A stretch of 64,000 bases of DNA, from assembly GCA_004764695.1 (NCBI GenBank), contig SMSO01000032.1, positions 4,587,483 to 4,651,482 of the forward strand. Reading direction: 5' to 3'. The position numbers and the translations under genes were made by a program. The notes beneath the pieces are model-generated. The model saw only the letters and a program-made list of their open reading frames with translations. It did no database searches and had not been told where the DNA came from. Positions 48,101 through 58,873 of this stretch are shown here, in pieces (the first letter of the stretch is position 1; each line of letters begins with the position of its first letter). Source of the stretch: Schizochytrium sp. TIO01. Its lineage: Eukaryota; Sar; Bigyra; Thraustochytrida; Thraustochytriidae.

Positions 48101-50468
48101 CAGCCGCTTCTCACCTGAGCAAATTGCTATGCTTGTGCGCCCCTTGGCTCGCCTGAAACAGTTCCTTCTCAACCAACCACCATTTTCTGACGCCATTCGG
48201 GAGTACCAACATGCTCAAAACTCTGGAGGTATCCCTGTCAAGTTTGAGCAACAAGTCTCTGCCTGGGTTGCATCGGGTCGCATTGGCATGCCACGTGGAC
48301 CCAGCCCGCAATCTCTGGAAAACATTGAGATTGCACAGGTGTACTTGCTGGTGGATCGCACGATCCAAGCTCTGCTACTTCTCGACATTCTCCAGACTCT
48401 GCCCAGCATGCGTTTTGCGCGTCTGGTGCTTTACTTAGATAGTGAGTTGCGCTCGGAATTAGCTAGCATGACATGGAGCGAACTTGTTACATCAAAGCAA
48501 GGTAAGATTGTGGCCTGTGCTTTGGTGAAAACCTTTGTTGAGCACAGCTCACGGGCTGCTGCCCGTGAGCTAGTTGCTCGTCTGGAGCGCTTTTGCCCTG
48601 CATTCTTCTCAGAGGGAGATGCTTTACAGATCTCTGCATTTGAGAAGATTGTTGCCGCAGAACAAGCAAACTCCAATCAGGAGCGCAACGAGCACATTGA
48701 GGAGTCGGTCGAACGCCTACGCCGTGGCTTTCAAAAGATCGCACCATCAGAAGCTAACATCGAGGTCACCCAAGCAACGCTTCGTGATGCCTGCGCTAAA
48801 TTTGAGACCTTGGATCGACCGGATGCTGCAGTAGACCTCGCACTCTTTTGCGCAGAGTGCTTCGCGGGTCAGGGTATTGATGTCCTGCCCATGCCTGATT
48901 CTACACCTAGTTCTGGCATTCGCGAGTACTGCTACGACCGTGCAGTTCAAGTTCTCTCTCGCTACTTCTCAAAGGATGCCAAGTTTGTGTCACGTGCGGC
49001 GTCTCAGAATGGGTCCTCGCAAGCAAATGCAGAGCACATAGAAATGGCAATGCAAATTGCACTTGACTCTAAGGATGCTCTGTGGCACTTCACGCTTTAC
49101 GACTGGTTTCTGAGCAAGGGTTTCAAACAACTTCTGTTAGATGTGCGCTCGCCGTTCATTGTACAGTTTCTTGGCGATGCAGTTGCTAACAACCCGCGCA
49201 AAGCTGGGTCAGGCATTTATGAGAAACCGTTTCATCGTGACATGCACCTGCTCCTGCAGGTCGAATGGTTTGCTCGTCATCAAGAGTTTACCCGTGCTTC
49301 TGAGGTTGTGCAGGGTCTGGCGAAGTTGGACGTTCGCCAGCACCTCACGGACAGTAGCGGTGCTTCATCCAGCGAGATCCAGCACGCGCAGCGGGATACA
49401 ATGCAGATAAGCACTAAGGACAGTGGCAACACAGATTCTGTAATGCAACCGCCTAATTTGGATCAGCGCATCAAATACTTCAACATGGCTCTGACTTACG
49501 GTAAGGCTGCCCAAGGTGTTGCGCATACCGGTCGGGGGCTCGATGTGTCCTATCTTAAGGACCAGCTTGATGTTGTGGAGCTCCAGCGTGTTGTGTTTTT
49601 CCAGCTGGAAGAGAGCACACATATTTTGGAGCAACAAAAATTCGGTGAGACGAAAAGCGACGAAAGAAGAGCTTGGGCTCAGGAAATACAAGCCCGTCGC
49701 CAAGCTCTTGAAACTTTAACTTGGACTCTCGTCGACTCAAGTGACCTCTACAATGAGTACGCGTTTCGCTTTGAATTATGGGAATCCTGCATTCGCATTA
49801 TGCAAGTGTGCGACTACCGCGATATCGAGGAGTTGCAGACTGTGTATAAGAACATTATCCGCGCATGTATTGCTAACGCTCGATTCAATTCTTCCAAGAT
49901 CCCTCCTATGCACGATCTCGTCCCTTCGTTGAGATCTTGCATCTTGGACCTTGGCCGTAAATTCTATATTGACGGAGCCCCCTCCTCGTTTGCCTTTCCT
50001 CATGAATACTTGATTCAGGGTCTGGAAGATTTGACTACCTTTCACGAAGCTGGAGAATTGTCTAGTATTTACAAAGGGGGTGAATGGGACCCTTGGGTAG
50101 TGAAGGTAATGTTGGAGGTTGGAGTTTCCTCTTCTGAACTTCTTGAAGCTTACGCAAACTACAACAAGAAGATCAATAATCCTAACGCACACCCTATTGG
50201 ATTGTCATTCCTTCCCGGTGAGGAAGATGATCAAGGCTGGTACTCAGACCGCTCAAAGTTGCACGTCTCAAGCGCCATTGTAGCACTTATTTCACACTTT
50301 TGTAGCCAGCCAGAGGCAAGGATACTCTCAGATCCTCGCGTTCGTGATCTTTTAGAAAATCTCCGTGCCATTGTTGGTGGTCTCCATGCTGATGATATTC
50401 AGCCCGAGACTCGTTCAAGGGTCAACCAGCAAATTTCCCAACTTATCAGCGAAATTCATAACAACTAA
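45195..50468 (+). CDS. NUP155: Nucleoporin Nup155/Nup170 family
   Basis: 1757 residues from the ATG at 45195, without an intron. After a Gly/Asn/Ser-rich leader (about 1–75), the N-terminal propeller begins with KYRVPGV, then LPAVEAVDCCPIPRAIRTLYSQIECEMFMGIFHEINRAWITIDNKLFLWNY-type sequence (residues about 90–160). This is diagnostic of the Nup155 propeller. Its later blades (LEPTEYNMATDNVPMRSI, KDGRIFMAGHDGSLYEFVYE) are also clear, and the C-terminal half is an alpha-solenoid. Nup155 bridges inner-ring nucleoporins and the pore membrane. The protein is longer than human NUP155 (1391 residues), mainly through Gly/Ser/Gln-rich insertions at about residues 325–345, 440–640 and 690–740. The C-terminal segment retains long helical repeats up to QQISQLISEIHNN. 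Confidence 0.95.
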   Translation: MLSSAASNSMVSSGANGSNGGGTSGNNNSGTERDDFASLQNTSAALGKFASDAKQNGQEQLELTSLLKNAGGSSDTQYYYLDKFSKYRVPGVGSTVKWLPAVEAVDCCPIPRAIRTLYSQIECEMFMGIFHEINRAWITIDNKLFLWNYYKEDDFYVYEGVDQLIVSVGLARPRPGIFDADVQYLIVISTPVEVLLLQLKIIGHPVYGDIVLEPTEYNMATDNVPMRSIAGTKDGRIFMAGHDGSLYEFVYEAPSVLHSLGLKRQCRKVELSSASSWPIPGFIRSLAGSPDPLVQVLIDHERGLLYTLSDRSALSMYRLQSSSGDGKSGSSGNGVTAVVGSKDLTPLVRSFVNNPRHQIGRSGVRKTDVSEPLRIVSLNVVRKQESESIHLVAVTHLGVRIFIATRKGDKDGSDFLVEHVRGPPNKEETAVAQNGASFGSGSANISGSGAGNSLSTSLLAQRGVNGMARSPMERLTDGIGPGSETSSVVGAAMYAGGVTLLAKIGENQSLPDLVSAGAGGKDGSLGGSGGQGGNRNAEYTLTAFSTDLGMRQAATSSAAGPQGGLNQNNYHGIQNQQFQQQQHPNFGATARQNVGHSPMPAAFPPLRWKQETYHEVVDLDVLEQGPELRPSMSDRTARRPTRSSPVGRVWAMCEATFDPTMSEDEETVYNHMMCAPDPVPVRKADASDKNGAGVSKSSSRSTGPASIAGNKRKTPDSSVTSSGWASSSSSRQQRNGVLSLTELAKQHIMPRRYFLVLTSHGLWVLVKNHPINQLYALLRGPDPGSNADIEEFFKQYGLDESCAMCLAIACKTGFADNKDQNAKSGAANDDPSPFADSGASDDATQNQWIFRRAALWFSRIGYGIANLSPDASFPSHHQSLPCFINGPGMPQGVPSGMNMGPGGPPGANSFALVSPTVRPMDAAGSLQHSGCYMGICLHATRLLRPIWEWTVTVGAEQMYNASSEEPIVRSRFSPEQIAMLVRPLARLKQFLLNQPPFSDAIREYQHAQNSGGIPVKFEQQVSAWVASGRIGMPRGPSPQSLENIEIAQVYLLVDRTIQALLLLDILQTLPSMRFARLVLYLDSELRSELASMTWSELVTSKQGKIVACALVKTFVEHSSRAAARELVARLERFCPAFFSEGDALQISAFEKIVAAEQANSNQERNEHIEESVERLRRGFQKIAPSEANIEVTQATLRDACAKFETLDRPDAAVDLALFCAECFAGQGIDVLPMPDSTPSSGIREYCYDRAVQVLSRYFSKDAKFVSRAASQNGSSQANAEHIEMAMQIALDSKDALWHFTLYDWFLSKGFKQLLLDVRSPFIVQFLGDAVANNPRKAGSGIYEKPFHRDMHLLLQVEWFARHQEFTRASEVVQGLAKLDVRQHLTDSSGASSSEIQHAQRDTMQISTKDSGNTDSVMQPPNLDQRIKYFNMALTYGKAAQGVAHTGRGLDVSYLKDQLDVVELQRVVFFQLEESTHILEQQKFGETKSDERRAWAQEIQARRQALETLTWTLVDSSDLYNEYAFRFELWESCIRIMQVCDYRDIEELQTVYKNIIRACIANARFNSSKIPPMHDLVPSLRSCILDLGRKFYIDGAPSSFAFPHEYLIQGLEDLTTFHEAGELSSIYKGGEWDPWVVKVMLEVGVSSSELLEAYANYNKKINNPNAHPIGLSFLPGEEDDQGWYSDRSKLHVSSAIVALISHFCSQPEARILSDPRVRDLLENLRAIVGGLHADDIQPETRSRVNQQISQLISEIHNN

Positions 50469-50857
50469 TTTAGTCTTTACTGCTTTGAAAAATAAAGTTT
50501 CATACTTTGTTCACCATCCTCTATACCCTTTGATAAAGAGAACATTAAAAAAACAATGTAAGCACTTTGACCCAAAGAGTACTGCATAAAAATAACTTGG
50601 AACTTCGCCCATTGCAGAATAACGACTTCTATGGTATATTTACTATCTAGATTAACGAATCTTCGTGGTATATTATAGTTTTGGAATGCCTCTTCGTCGC
50701 ATTTAAGGACATCTGAAAATAGTTGAGGTGAAGTTTACACATCGTAATTGTGAGGATTCTTCTTTTTATTATTATTTAAATATCTACACGTACCTGCGGT
50801 CTTGACGGATACGGGAAAATGTCACTCCATTGGACAGTGGGGGGGGGGTGTTGTTGT
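50469..50857. other. Convergent intergenic region
   Basis: Between NUP155 and the minus-strand 248-residue gene. Contains a G10 run near 50839–50848. No gene seen. Confidence 0.5.
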
Positions 50858-51604
50858 TTACATGCGCGGAGGTACAACATGAATGGGAAGGACTGGCGGC
50901 GGCATGCCGCTAAAATTGGGAAAAGGTTTGGTATGTTTCTTTTTCAGCACGACTTGAGCATTTGACTCGATACCAGTGAGGGTGATAGTGATGCCAGCAC
51001 GAAGCGTTGTTGCATCATCAAATTCGTCGAGTTTCTGCTCAGAAACTTCAGCTTGAACGTAAGACCCTGTCGTGATATCTGTAGTCTTAGCATTATCATC
51101 CTGGATGATGAAGATGACTTCAGTTTGGGAGATTTGTTGCTGCTCTTGAACAGGTTTTAACGTCAAAATGTCTTGAGGCTGAACCTTGGGCTGCACTACC
51201 TCATTCTTTTCCGTGCCAGAACCGAGACATAGGTTTCGCTTAGTTACCGAGTTGCGATGGGTAGTCGGACATGTCTTATGGACAAAGGACTCTGTGGCAC
51301 GAGCCCAGATGGGTACCCTCCTGTTGTTGTCACGGGTTTCACGGCGCTGCTTCAGTTTAGCAGATTGAAGATTCTGGCGCTTTTCCACCAATGTTTCGAG
51401 CGGACACCCATAAAATCTCTTGAGATTGAGGGGACCTCCAGAAGGTTGATGGTTTGCGCTACCCCGCTTGTCTGCTCGAGCCTTAACGCGAATACCACCG
51501 TTGCTGAATTCCGGAACTAAGTCGCGGACAGGCATACGCGGGTCGATAGACATCAAGCTAAGCTTGCGAACAGTCGTGCGTCTTTCGATGGAGCGTTCAC
51601 CCAT
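50858..51604 (-). CDS. Unidentified basic protein, 248 residues
   Basis: I take the ATG at 51604 (MGERSIERRTTVRKLS) because the longer frame upstream has no other ATG. The first ~130 residues are strongly basic and Arg/Lys/Pro-rich (SNGGIRVKARADKRGS, RRETRDNNRRVPIWARATESFVHKTC) and look disordered. The middle is Gln-rich. Residues about 150–205 are hydrophilic/acidic with alternating hydrophobics (EVIFIIQDDN, AEVSEQKLDEF). The tail is proline-rich (FSGMPPPVLPIHVVPPRM). No domain is recognised. Composition is coherent from start to stop, so I consider it a real gene, possibly nucleic-acid or cytoskeleton associated. Confidence 0.55.
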   Translation of the reverse strand: MGERSIERRTTVRKLSLMSIDPRMPVRDLVPEFSNGGIRVKARADKRGSANHQPSGGPLNLKRFYGCPLETLVEKRQNLQSAKLKQRRETRDNNRRVPIWARATESFVHKTCPTTHRNSVTKRNLCLGSGTEKNEVVQPKVQPQDILTLKPVQEQQQISQTEVIFIIQDDNAKTTDITTGSYVQAEVSEQKLDEFDDATTLRAGITITLTGIESNAQVVLKKKHTKPFPNFSGMPPPVLPIHVVPPRM

Positions 51605-53118
51605 GATGGATATTGTTGCGAAATGAAAAAAAGTGGAAAGGAGAGTGTAGAGTATCGAGACTTTACACGAGGTCAAGGATAACTCGATAGCTGTTTAGAT
51701 TTGGCTTTGCTGCTTTGCTGCTTTGCTAAGTGCAGGGATGATTTCGAATGCTTGCTTGGAGGTTGCTTGAATCCTAAGTATGGAACTCTGGTTTTGCTGA
51801 CGTTTTGGTTTTGCTGGAATTCGAATTTGCGTGTTTGAGGCTTGGCCTTTGACTTTCCAAAGACTCTAAACGAACTTAACATGTTTTATATACCCTTGGA
51901 TTGAAATGGATTTTGTTGTTTTCTGTGCTAACTATGTTGCAGCTTGTAGTATACAATAGGAAAGACTTACGCAAGACCATGGCGTTACAATGACTTTTAG
52001 TTTCTCGAGGGGAAAAAATGTTCCTTTTCTTAAAGGGAAGCTGAGAAGTATCATAAGAGCTGGGGTTCTAAGAGCCACAAATACTCGCGAGCTTAAATGG
52101 AAGCATATGAGGATATGAATGTGTCTGATCATCTGTGATTAGAAGTTATGATACTGTAACGAAATCTATTTTTCTTGAGATTGGCTTGCAGTCATGCAAC
52201 CGCTCTAAACAAACACGTTACATAATCTATTTCAACAGATTTTCATGAACATTGCAATAAAATCGTATTGCTTCTCTTTTGACCCTTTATACACTATCCG
52301 ATTATATGTTATTCTATAAAATGAAAGAAGCTCTTTAGAATTAACTCTTTAATTAAAAGGTTCGGAAAAAATTGAAAGCTCATGGGACAGCAATAACTTA
52401 AGTATATATTTATCATCATAAATTCCACTTTTAAAACTCATCATAATCCAGAGTGAGGGCATTCAAATTATTAAACACCATTTGAATTGTGATTCTATTT
52501 TTCACATAACATTCAAAGCGTCAACCCAAGTTTATTTTGTTTTAATCAGAAGAGGTTAGCTCTTACTCCTAAATGCCACTATCTATGTATCATTTTTCCT
52601 TAAACCCTCCATGCAAACTACAGCGAAAAAGATCTACATCAATTTCACGTACATCTTGGACTCTCTATTTTTAAATTAGAGAAAATAAGAATTCTGATTA
52701 TATGCAGATATATGGAAGCAACTAACTTTAACGCTTTTTTCGTAATATGTTGAATCAAATTGGCGAATAGGAGGAATCAAAGGACATAGACAAATGTTAA
52801 TAAGGTTAAAGTCGAATTTATTATGACGAATATCGTAACATGAAACAGTTAAATCAAGATCTATTTCATTGCAACAACTCTTTTTCTCAAAGTTGATTTT
52901 TGCAGAGCTGCCCCTTTTACATGTTTACTTTTTTGTATTATTTTAATGTTGTCTCCCCTGAGATCCCAGACGTTTTTCTTGTTTAACTGATAAGCAAGTT
53001 TGCGAGAGCCAAACTTGTTTCCTCCCTGGGACTAGAAGAATGCCTTCAGGTTCATTAATAGTGGAAATAAGTCATTGTCGGTTTTTACCTGTTACTTTTA
53101 CTTGTCACTTGATAGTCG

Positions 53119-53154
53119 TTACTCGTTACTTGTTACTTGTTACTTGTTACTTGC
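53119..53154. repeat. (TTACTTG)n heptamer repeat
   Basis: Five near-perfect tandem heptamers (one reads TTACTCG), with degenerate flanking copies from about 53087. Confidence 0.85.
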
Positions 53155-53937
53155 TATGCATCATCGACGAACAATATCTGTATGATACTTTAACAACCGA
53201 ACTACTCACAAATTGACGTGCGGGCGAGAGAGTTTTCGGTAACAACTTGGGTCACAGCCACTATACTATAGCCAGGTGATTTGGAAAGGAACTGAACATG
53301 CCATATTATTCTTCAAAGCTAAGACTAGCAAAAGCGAAACAGTTCGTATCGATCGGGAAAATAAATTTTAATTTTTGGTTATTAGGTTGCAACGCAGTTT
53401 TCCTTTTTTGCTTCTATTGCGTTCAAAAGGAAGAGAACTTATCTCCGTAGTTTGTATAATACTTATATACTATAATTGACAAACTCTGGGATGTATTTCT
53501 CTGGTAGCAATTCAGGTCATGTGTAAATTGCAGCTTCATTAAAAATTCTGGCACTTAATCTCGTTGCCTAAACAAGTTCAATATCTTCACCACGCTGTCA
53601 ATTTTTTCACCTGCTCGTGGAGTACGTTAAGAAGAAGTGCTCGTCCCATGCGAGCAGATTATTCCTGGAGACTTATTAAAAAAAAGTAGTAGCTTGAGCA
53701 GCTGAATCGCTGGACCATAATTTGTATTTGACACGCTGGTCTTGTCCAGCAAAAATATTTTGTCTTCTAATTTTAATTTTCCGTTTGCTTTAAAGTTAAA
53801 TAGAAGAGTAAGACCCTCCTCAGGAAGGTGACTCGTACCACCATGGTAACAAAGGTGAAATCTCTACACCCTCTTCCGGTTCGGCATTCTTTTCTTATCA
53901 GTGAGAAAATTACTTATGAAACAAGCCTCAACTACAC

Positions 53938-54660
53938 TTAATTGTGAAGAAATTCTATGGCTAGCAGATGCCCCTGAAAGTACATCATAAGAAGGGAAGT
54001 TTGTGCACTGTTCAAGAAGGTGCCAACCAATAGACCATTAAAGAAGCATGAAGTTATGAAGTTGGCGAATGACAGAATAATTTGGATAGCGTCCTCACGT
54101 GTATCCACAGTTCTTGCTACCATTATTATAATATTACTCAGCGAAATAAAGCATGATTAAACAAAGGATGTTCGAGCTTGCCAATGAGTAACATTCGTAG
54201 GAACCGAGTCCTTTCTAATCAGAAATGTCAAAGGCTACTTTGTCATGCACAACATGATATGAATAAATGTCAACCTTTTCAGGTGCATCTGTGCGGTTGC
54301 TTCCCTCATAATTCTTGTAGGATACTCATGACTTCTACAAATGTCAGGATGACCGAAAGTCCATTACATAAACGCCGACAGCAACTACTTAATTCCAATA
54401 CTTTTCGCTGAGAAAGAAAGCAGTATCCCTTTTCAGTACTTTTTGCAATCTGAGAAACACATGTTTCCAATATAATATTGTCGGTTTTGGAGTATAGAGA
54501 TAAAGGTTTGTGGTTATTTACGGGTCGAAGTTGAAACTAAATTTAGAATTTACCCGCTTGTTCTCTCATCGTGCGAACACCTCAACCATAAATACCGCCA
54601 ATGAGTATTCGAGGTTCCAGATTTATTCTGGACATAAGTTCTAACGAAAAAACGCATCAA
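53938..54660 (-). mobile_element. Decayed Ty1/copia-type retrotransposon (integrase–RT relic)
   Basis: On the minus strand, 54123–53938 is an open 61-codon segment with IQIILSFANFITSCF and VGTFLNS…MMYFQGH. The distance from I-L-S to F-L-N is 20 residues, the spacing of the copia RT core (I-L-S-L-A…D-V-K-T-A-F-L-N-G…Y-M…P-E-G). Upstream on that strand, near 54650–54550, a frame-broken stretch KLMRFFVRTYVQNK resembles the copia integrase end (L-R-V-F-G-C-x-A-Y-V). No LTRs were recognised. It lies about 0.8 kb upstream of the tRNA-Arg gene at 54886. Confidence 0.4.
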
Positions 54661-54885
54661 CTTAAAAAATCATTATTCTAAAATTACGTAATTCATGTAA
54701 AAAAGATATTTCGATTTTCTTATCAGCAGATTTTGAGAATAGCTAGACCTTCCTTGAAATATGAGGCTGTAGAAAGCTTAGAGATTATAAACAAAAACAA
54801 AGAACCAAAAAGATGAAAGTTATGATATTCATTTGAATATTGTATATATCCGTTTGAGGTAACTCCAAACTCAACAAGTTAAAAT

Positions 54886-54959
54886 GTCTCCGTGGCCAAG
54901 TTGGATAAGGTGCCTGACTACGAATCAGGAGATCGTGGGTTCAAGTCCCGCCGGAGATT
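54886..54959 (+). tRNA. tRNA-Arg(ACG): tRNA-Arg (anticodon ACG), dispersed copy
   Basis: All 74 nt match the array copies, including the same base after the acceptor stem. Flanks differ from the array unit: no CTC/GAG hairpin follows, only an ATTTTTC T-run. With the copy at 56029 it forms a divergently oriented pair 1.1 kb apart. Confidence 0.95.
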
Positions 54960-56028
54960 AAATTTTTCAATGCAAATAGAAAGTTGAGAAACTTTCACCA
55001 TGTTTTTTTTTGTTGTTGTTGTTACAAAAAATATCTATACTTGTTACTTTTTTATCTGTTTATATAACTACGCATAAATAGGTCCTAAACATTTTTTAAT
55101 TTTTAATTTTTTTTTTTAAAATTAATATCTTAATGAAAGAAAGAAAAAAAAAAACTAATTTCAAAATAGACTCCAAACCAAACACTCAAATGATTTCAAT
55201 CTTTTAGATTGGACCCAAACTATCGAAAACTTGGGGACTAACCTATAAAACTTGAAAAATTTTCAATTCCTATGGCGAGAGAGTGGAGCTAAGACTCAAT
55301 TCCGGGTTAGAAGACTGACCCGCGACTCGAAGACAGTTCTTAAATCATGGATAGATTGGTACGCCTCTGGCAACACGGATGACAGGAGCGACTACGTGTT
55401 TGTTTGCATTTTTGAAGAACCTTGGAGGTTCTGAGTCTGTCGTGGACGGGGTACCATTCATTGCAATTCTCTCGGCAAATAACCAGTTTTTACACCACTG
55501 GCGGTGGAAAGTTCGGCTTTGTGAATGAGCGCTTGGCGGAAGCCAACGAGCGACTCATCATCCGAGTTGTCTCAGGTTTAAGGTCACTTGCTGAGACGCC
55601 TAACTTCCAGTCGAAGTTCTTTGATAGTTTGAATTGAAGACTTGTTTCACTTGTAGTCTTTGGAGCTTGGTGGTTCCTTGGCCATTCCATTTTCTTACCT
55701 AATCTCCACTCCTAGCGAAGACCTGAGAAGGTATCGTTTATACGGAACAGTCAGGAAAGTAGTGCATAGTACACAAACATTTTTTAAAATGTACAAAAAT
55801 TATGTTTATTAGTTGTGATTTTATTATTATTTATTTTTAAATTTATTTTTAAATAGATATATTATGTAAAGATAATTCATTCTTTATTTATATTAACTAT
55901 TAATTTTAAAATCAAAATTAATTAATATATTATACTATATTTATAATAAAAAAAGGTTAACAAAACAAAAGTAAAGAATATCGGATGGGTAAAAAACTTA
56001 TGCATTTTTGTTTTAAAAAACAAAAGTT
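54960..56028. other. Spacer between two dispersed tRNA-Arg genes
   Basis: 55010–55190 and 55770–55990 are extremely AT-rich. Between them, 55300–55700 is a GC-richer block with overlapping frames; one contains VNERLAEANERLIIRVVSGL and ends at 55637, another contains VVDGVPFIAILSAN. These look like remnants of coding sequence, but no start, join or family can be supported. Confidence 0.4.
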
Positions 56029-56102
56029 AATCTCCGGCGGGACTTGAACCCACGATCTCCTGATTCGTAGTCAGGCACCTTATCCAACTTGGCCACGGAG
56101 AC
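56029..56102 (-). tRNA. tRNA-Arg(ACG): tRNA-Arg (anticodon ACG), dispersed copy
   Basis: Identical 74-nt tRNA on the minus strand. Followed on that strand by ACTTTTG and AT-rich DNA rather than the array hairpin. Confidence 0.95.
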
Positions 56103-58798
56103 ATTTCTTGTTGTTTGCTAGGGTCCAGATGGTATATATAAAGATAGGAATACCAAAGTGAGTGAGGTACTGGAGCTCTGGGCTTGATACCTTCCTTTTA
56201 GATGACCCGGGCTTGAGTTCCTTCGCGAACCGCCTCGCGAGCCTAGAGATGATTTTTGGGACGGACTACAAGGTACTTTGCACGCACAGGCATATGGTGT
56301 TCATGTTCATGACTTGCCTGAGTAGCTCCTTTCGAAAAAAAGTTACCCTCCCATTGCTTCTTGATATTCAAAGCCAGGATTAACTCCTCGAGTGATGCGC
56401 CGGGGTGAGTCATGAAGGCCACTACTCACGAAAGAAGAGCGGAGAATTGATGATCCCGTGGAGTTAATGAGTACCAGTAGAATAGTTGCAGGTTTCGCGA
56501 TTCACTCCCTTTGGAATATGACACCCTTGGGCACTTATTCGTTGATGTGGAATCCTGTCTTGTTTTGTTTGGCTTTAATCTCGTACGCATGGCTAATTCC
56601 ACTTGCTATGAAAGATTGCCATGCCATGACTGATTCAAGCAATTATGTTTGCAGCAGGACATTATGATTGCCCAGCTCGCACTTTCTTACAGGTTCGTTC
56701 ACGGCACCCATAACGCACCTAGTAGGTAGGAAACTCTAGGTAGCTTCGAGCAAAGTAGACCCAATGTGCTGTGTTTTTCTAATTATAAAAGTTGCCATCA
56801 TGACGATGTACCTCGTTTGTTCCTTCAGCAGAATACAAAATCTGATATCTGGTCACCAACTTGCTTGAACTATCGACTTGAGTTATCGAAACCTAATTCA
56901 GGTCTGCTTTTTAACTCGAACGAGTTTATGCGGTCTCATGGAAAGAACGCATTCGTTGCAGCTTCAAGTTCCCTTCAGGTGCTGCAAAAGTCCTGCCAGC
57001 ACGTGTGAAGAACGATCCGGCAAGGTGAGATACGAGGCTTTCATTGTGAACTTTTATCGCTTGCTGCTGTCGCCGCAGATGGTCTGCTCCTCCTACCCAC
57101 CTCAATTCCACACAACGCTTCGTGACACGAGGAGTGGTGCCCAGGCAGAAGGTTAGTTAGTTAGTATCCAAACCACCGCCCGTCTCCAGGCCCGCACAAG
57201 CAACTTGTCTGCTGCGCTGCCATTCCATCCACACCCATTCTCGTTCTCACTCGTGCGTGTTCCGCGATCGATTTCGGGAGTCTCCGTACTGTAAACCAGG
57301 GAGACATCCGGATTACAAGTAAGCCACTGCTACCGTTGTGCCTAGCCGCACGCCTACTGCTCTTGCCTGCGTAAGGATTCCAGGAATGGCGCCCTGCGCA
57401 TGCATGCATTCATTATGCGCTCACTCTGCAAAGGCACCAGAGGCAGCCAAGGCCCATCCGCGTGCTCTCCGTACCTCTTCATGCGCTGCGTATCTTCAGA
57501 CGGAGGCGCCGAATCGCCGCGAAGGCTGTCTTGACGGCTCAAATGCAGAGCATCGTCGCCGCCGTTTTCACGGCACCAAAGAGCCTTTCTTTGTTTCTGG
57601 GTCAGCAGAGTGCTAGTGAAAGTGATAGCTGCGCCGCTAGCTCTGCTGCTGCTACCACTCGCAGCCATCGAAATCCCTAGCAGTGGGACATGTGCCTCCC
57701 TTCCCTTCGCACTTCCCTTCGAACCACAGAAACAGTATGTATGAATGAGGCAATCAATCAATCAATCCAACAGCAGCAGAAGCAAGCAACGTTGCATTGC
57801 ATTGCATTGCATTGCATTGCATGAGTGAAGACCGGCAGCGTAGTACACGTGCGGCCTCGTCGAGCCAGAAAGTGGAGGTGGGATCGTTCTGGGAGGCGAA
57901 GCTGCCTGTCGATGCCGTGTCGTGACGGCCTGGAGGCAGAAGACCTCGCGGCGAATGCGATTCCATTCATTTCATCAATTCTTCAGGAACTCTGTCGCAC
58001 TAGCACATACATACTAAAAAACTAAATTAATAAGTTATAAATTAAATTAAAATGTAGTGTTAAAAAAAATATATATATATATAATAAAATAACAACAATT
58101 GAAAGCAAAAAGAAGGAAAGGAAAGATATCTTTCAAGCTTGAGATTGTTCGAGCCGAGGCAAGCGCCCTAAGTAAGCACTTTCAGCGGCGTGGAAGGAGT
58201 CCTCGCTTGGGTAGGACCTGCCAGAGGTGCCTATGCTTCGTCACGAGACCTTTCTTCTCGTCCGTATTTGTGTTCTCAACTACTTAATCGTATAATCAAA
58301 AAGTCAAACCCCAAACAGGCGCTTAAAGTCTTTCTTTTCCCTGTTTCATAAGTAGGTAAGTCAGGTAAGTCTACCTATTTGCCTATGTACTATATATAAT
58401 GTATCTTCTGAACATCGCAGTACTTTTGTTACATTGGGCGTGTATTAAGAAGCAGCAGCAGCAGTTTCTATGCATGACGACGACTTCTCTGACTCCAGGG
58501 CATGCATGGGAAACTCAGCGTTATGGCAAAGCTTGCTTGCCAGGTGCCGCCGCAGAGGACCGATCTCTGTCTTGCCAAGGGATATGCCGGTCGGTCGGGT
58601 CTTCCTCCGCAGAGACTGCGCCTCGCTGGCTTGTTCTGCACAGCTTTGGACGTCTGCGTTGCGTTGCTTTGCTTTGCTTTGCTTTGCTCTCCAATTCTTT
58701 AGCTCGAAGCAGCGTCTCTATCTGCCTAGGCAGTCCTAAGCTGGTTCTACTGATTAATTGATTAGTTGAATAAACAAATTAATAAATAAATAAATAAT

Positions 58799-58799
58799 T

Positions 58800-58871
<72 letters not shown>
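58799..58871. repeat. (TCAA)n microsatellite
   Basis: About 18 perfect tetranucleotide units, followed within 10 bp by a (CT)n run. Confidence 0.95.

Positions 58872-58873
<2 letters not shown>

Larger units (their letters stand above)
51605..54885. other. 3.3-kb AT-rich region with a second retroelement relic
   Basis: 51605–51900 is the promoter side of the 248-residue gene. 51900–53100 shows nothing recognised. 53119–53154 is a heptamer repeat. About 53900–54660 (minus) is a copia-like relic, listed. 54660–54885 is the 5' flank of the tRNA at 54886. The small frames at 51673–51882 and 51932–52132 have no support. Confidence 0.5.

Noticed and set aside
53119-53154. (TTACTTG)n as interstitial telomere repeat
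   Set aside because: Only about five degenerate units and not a G-rich telomere-type sequence.
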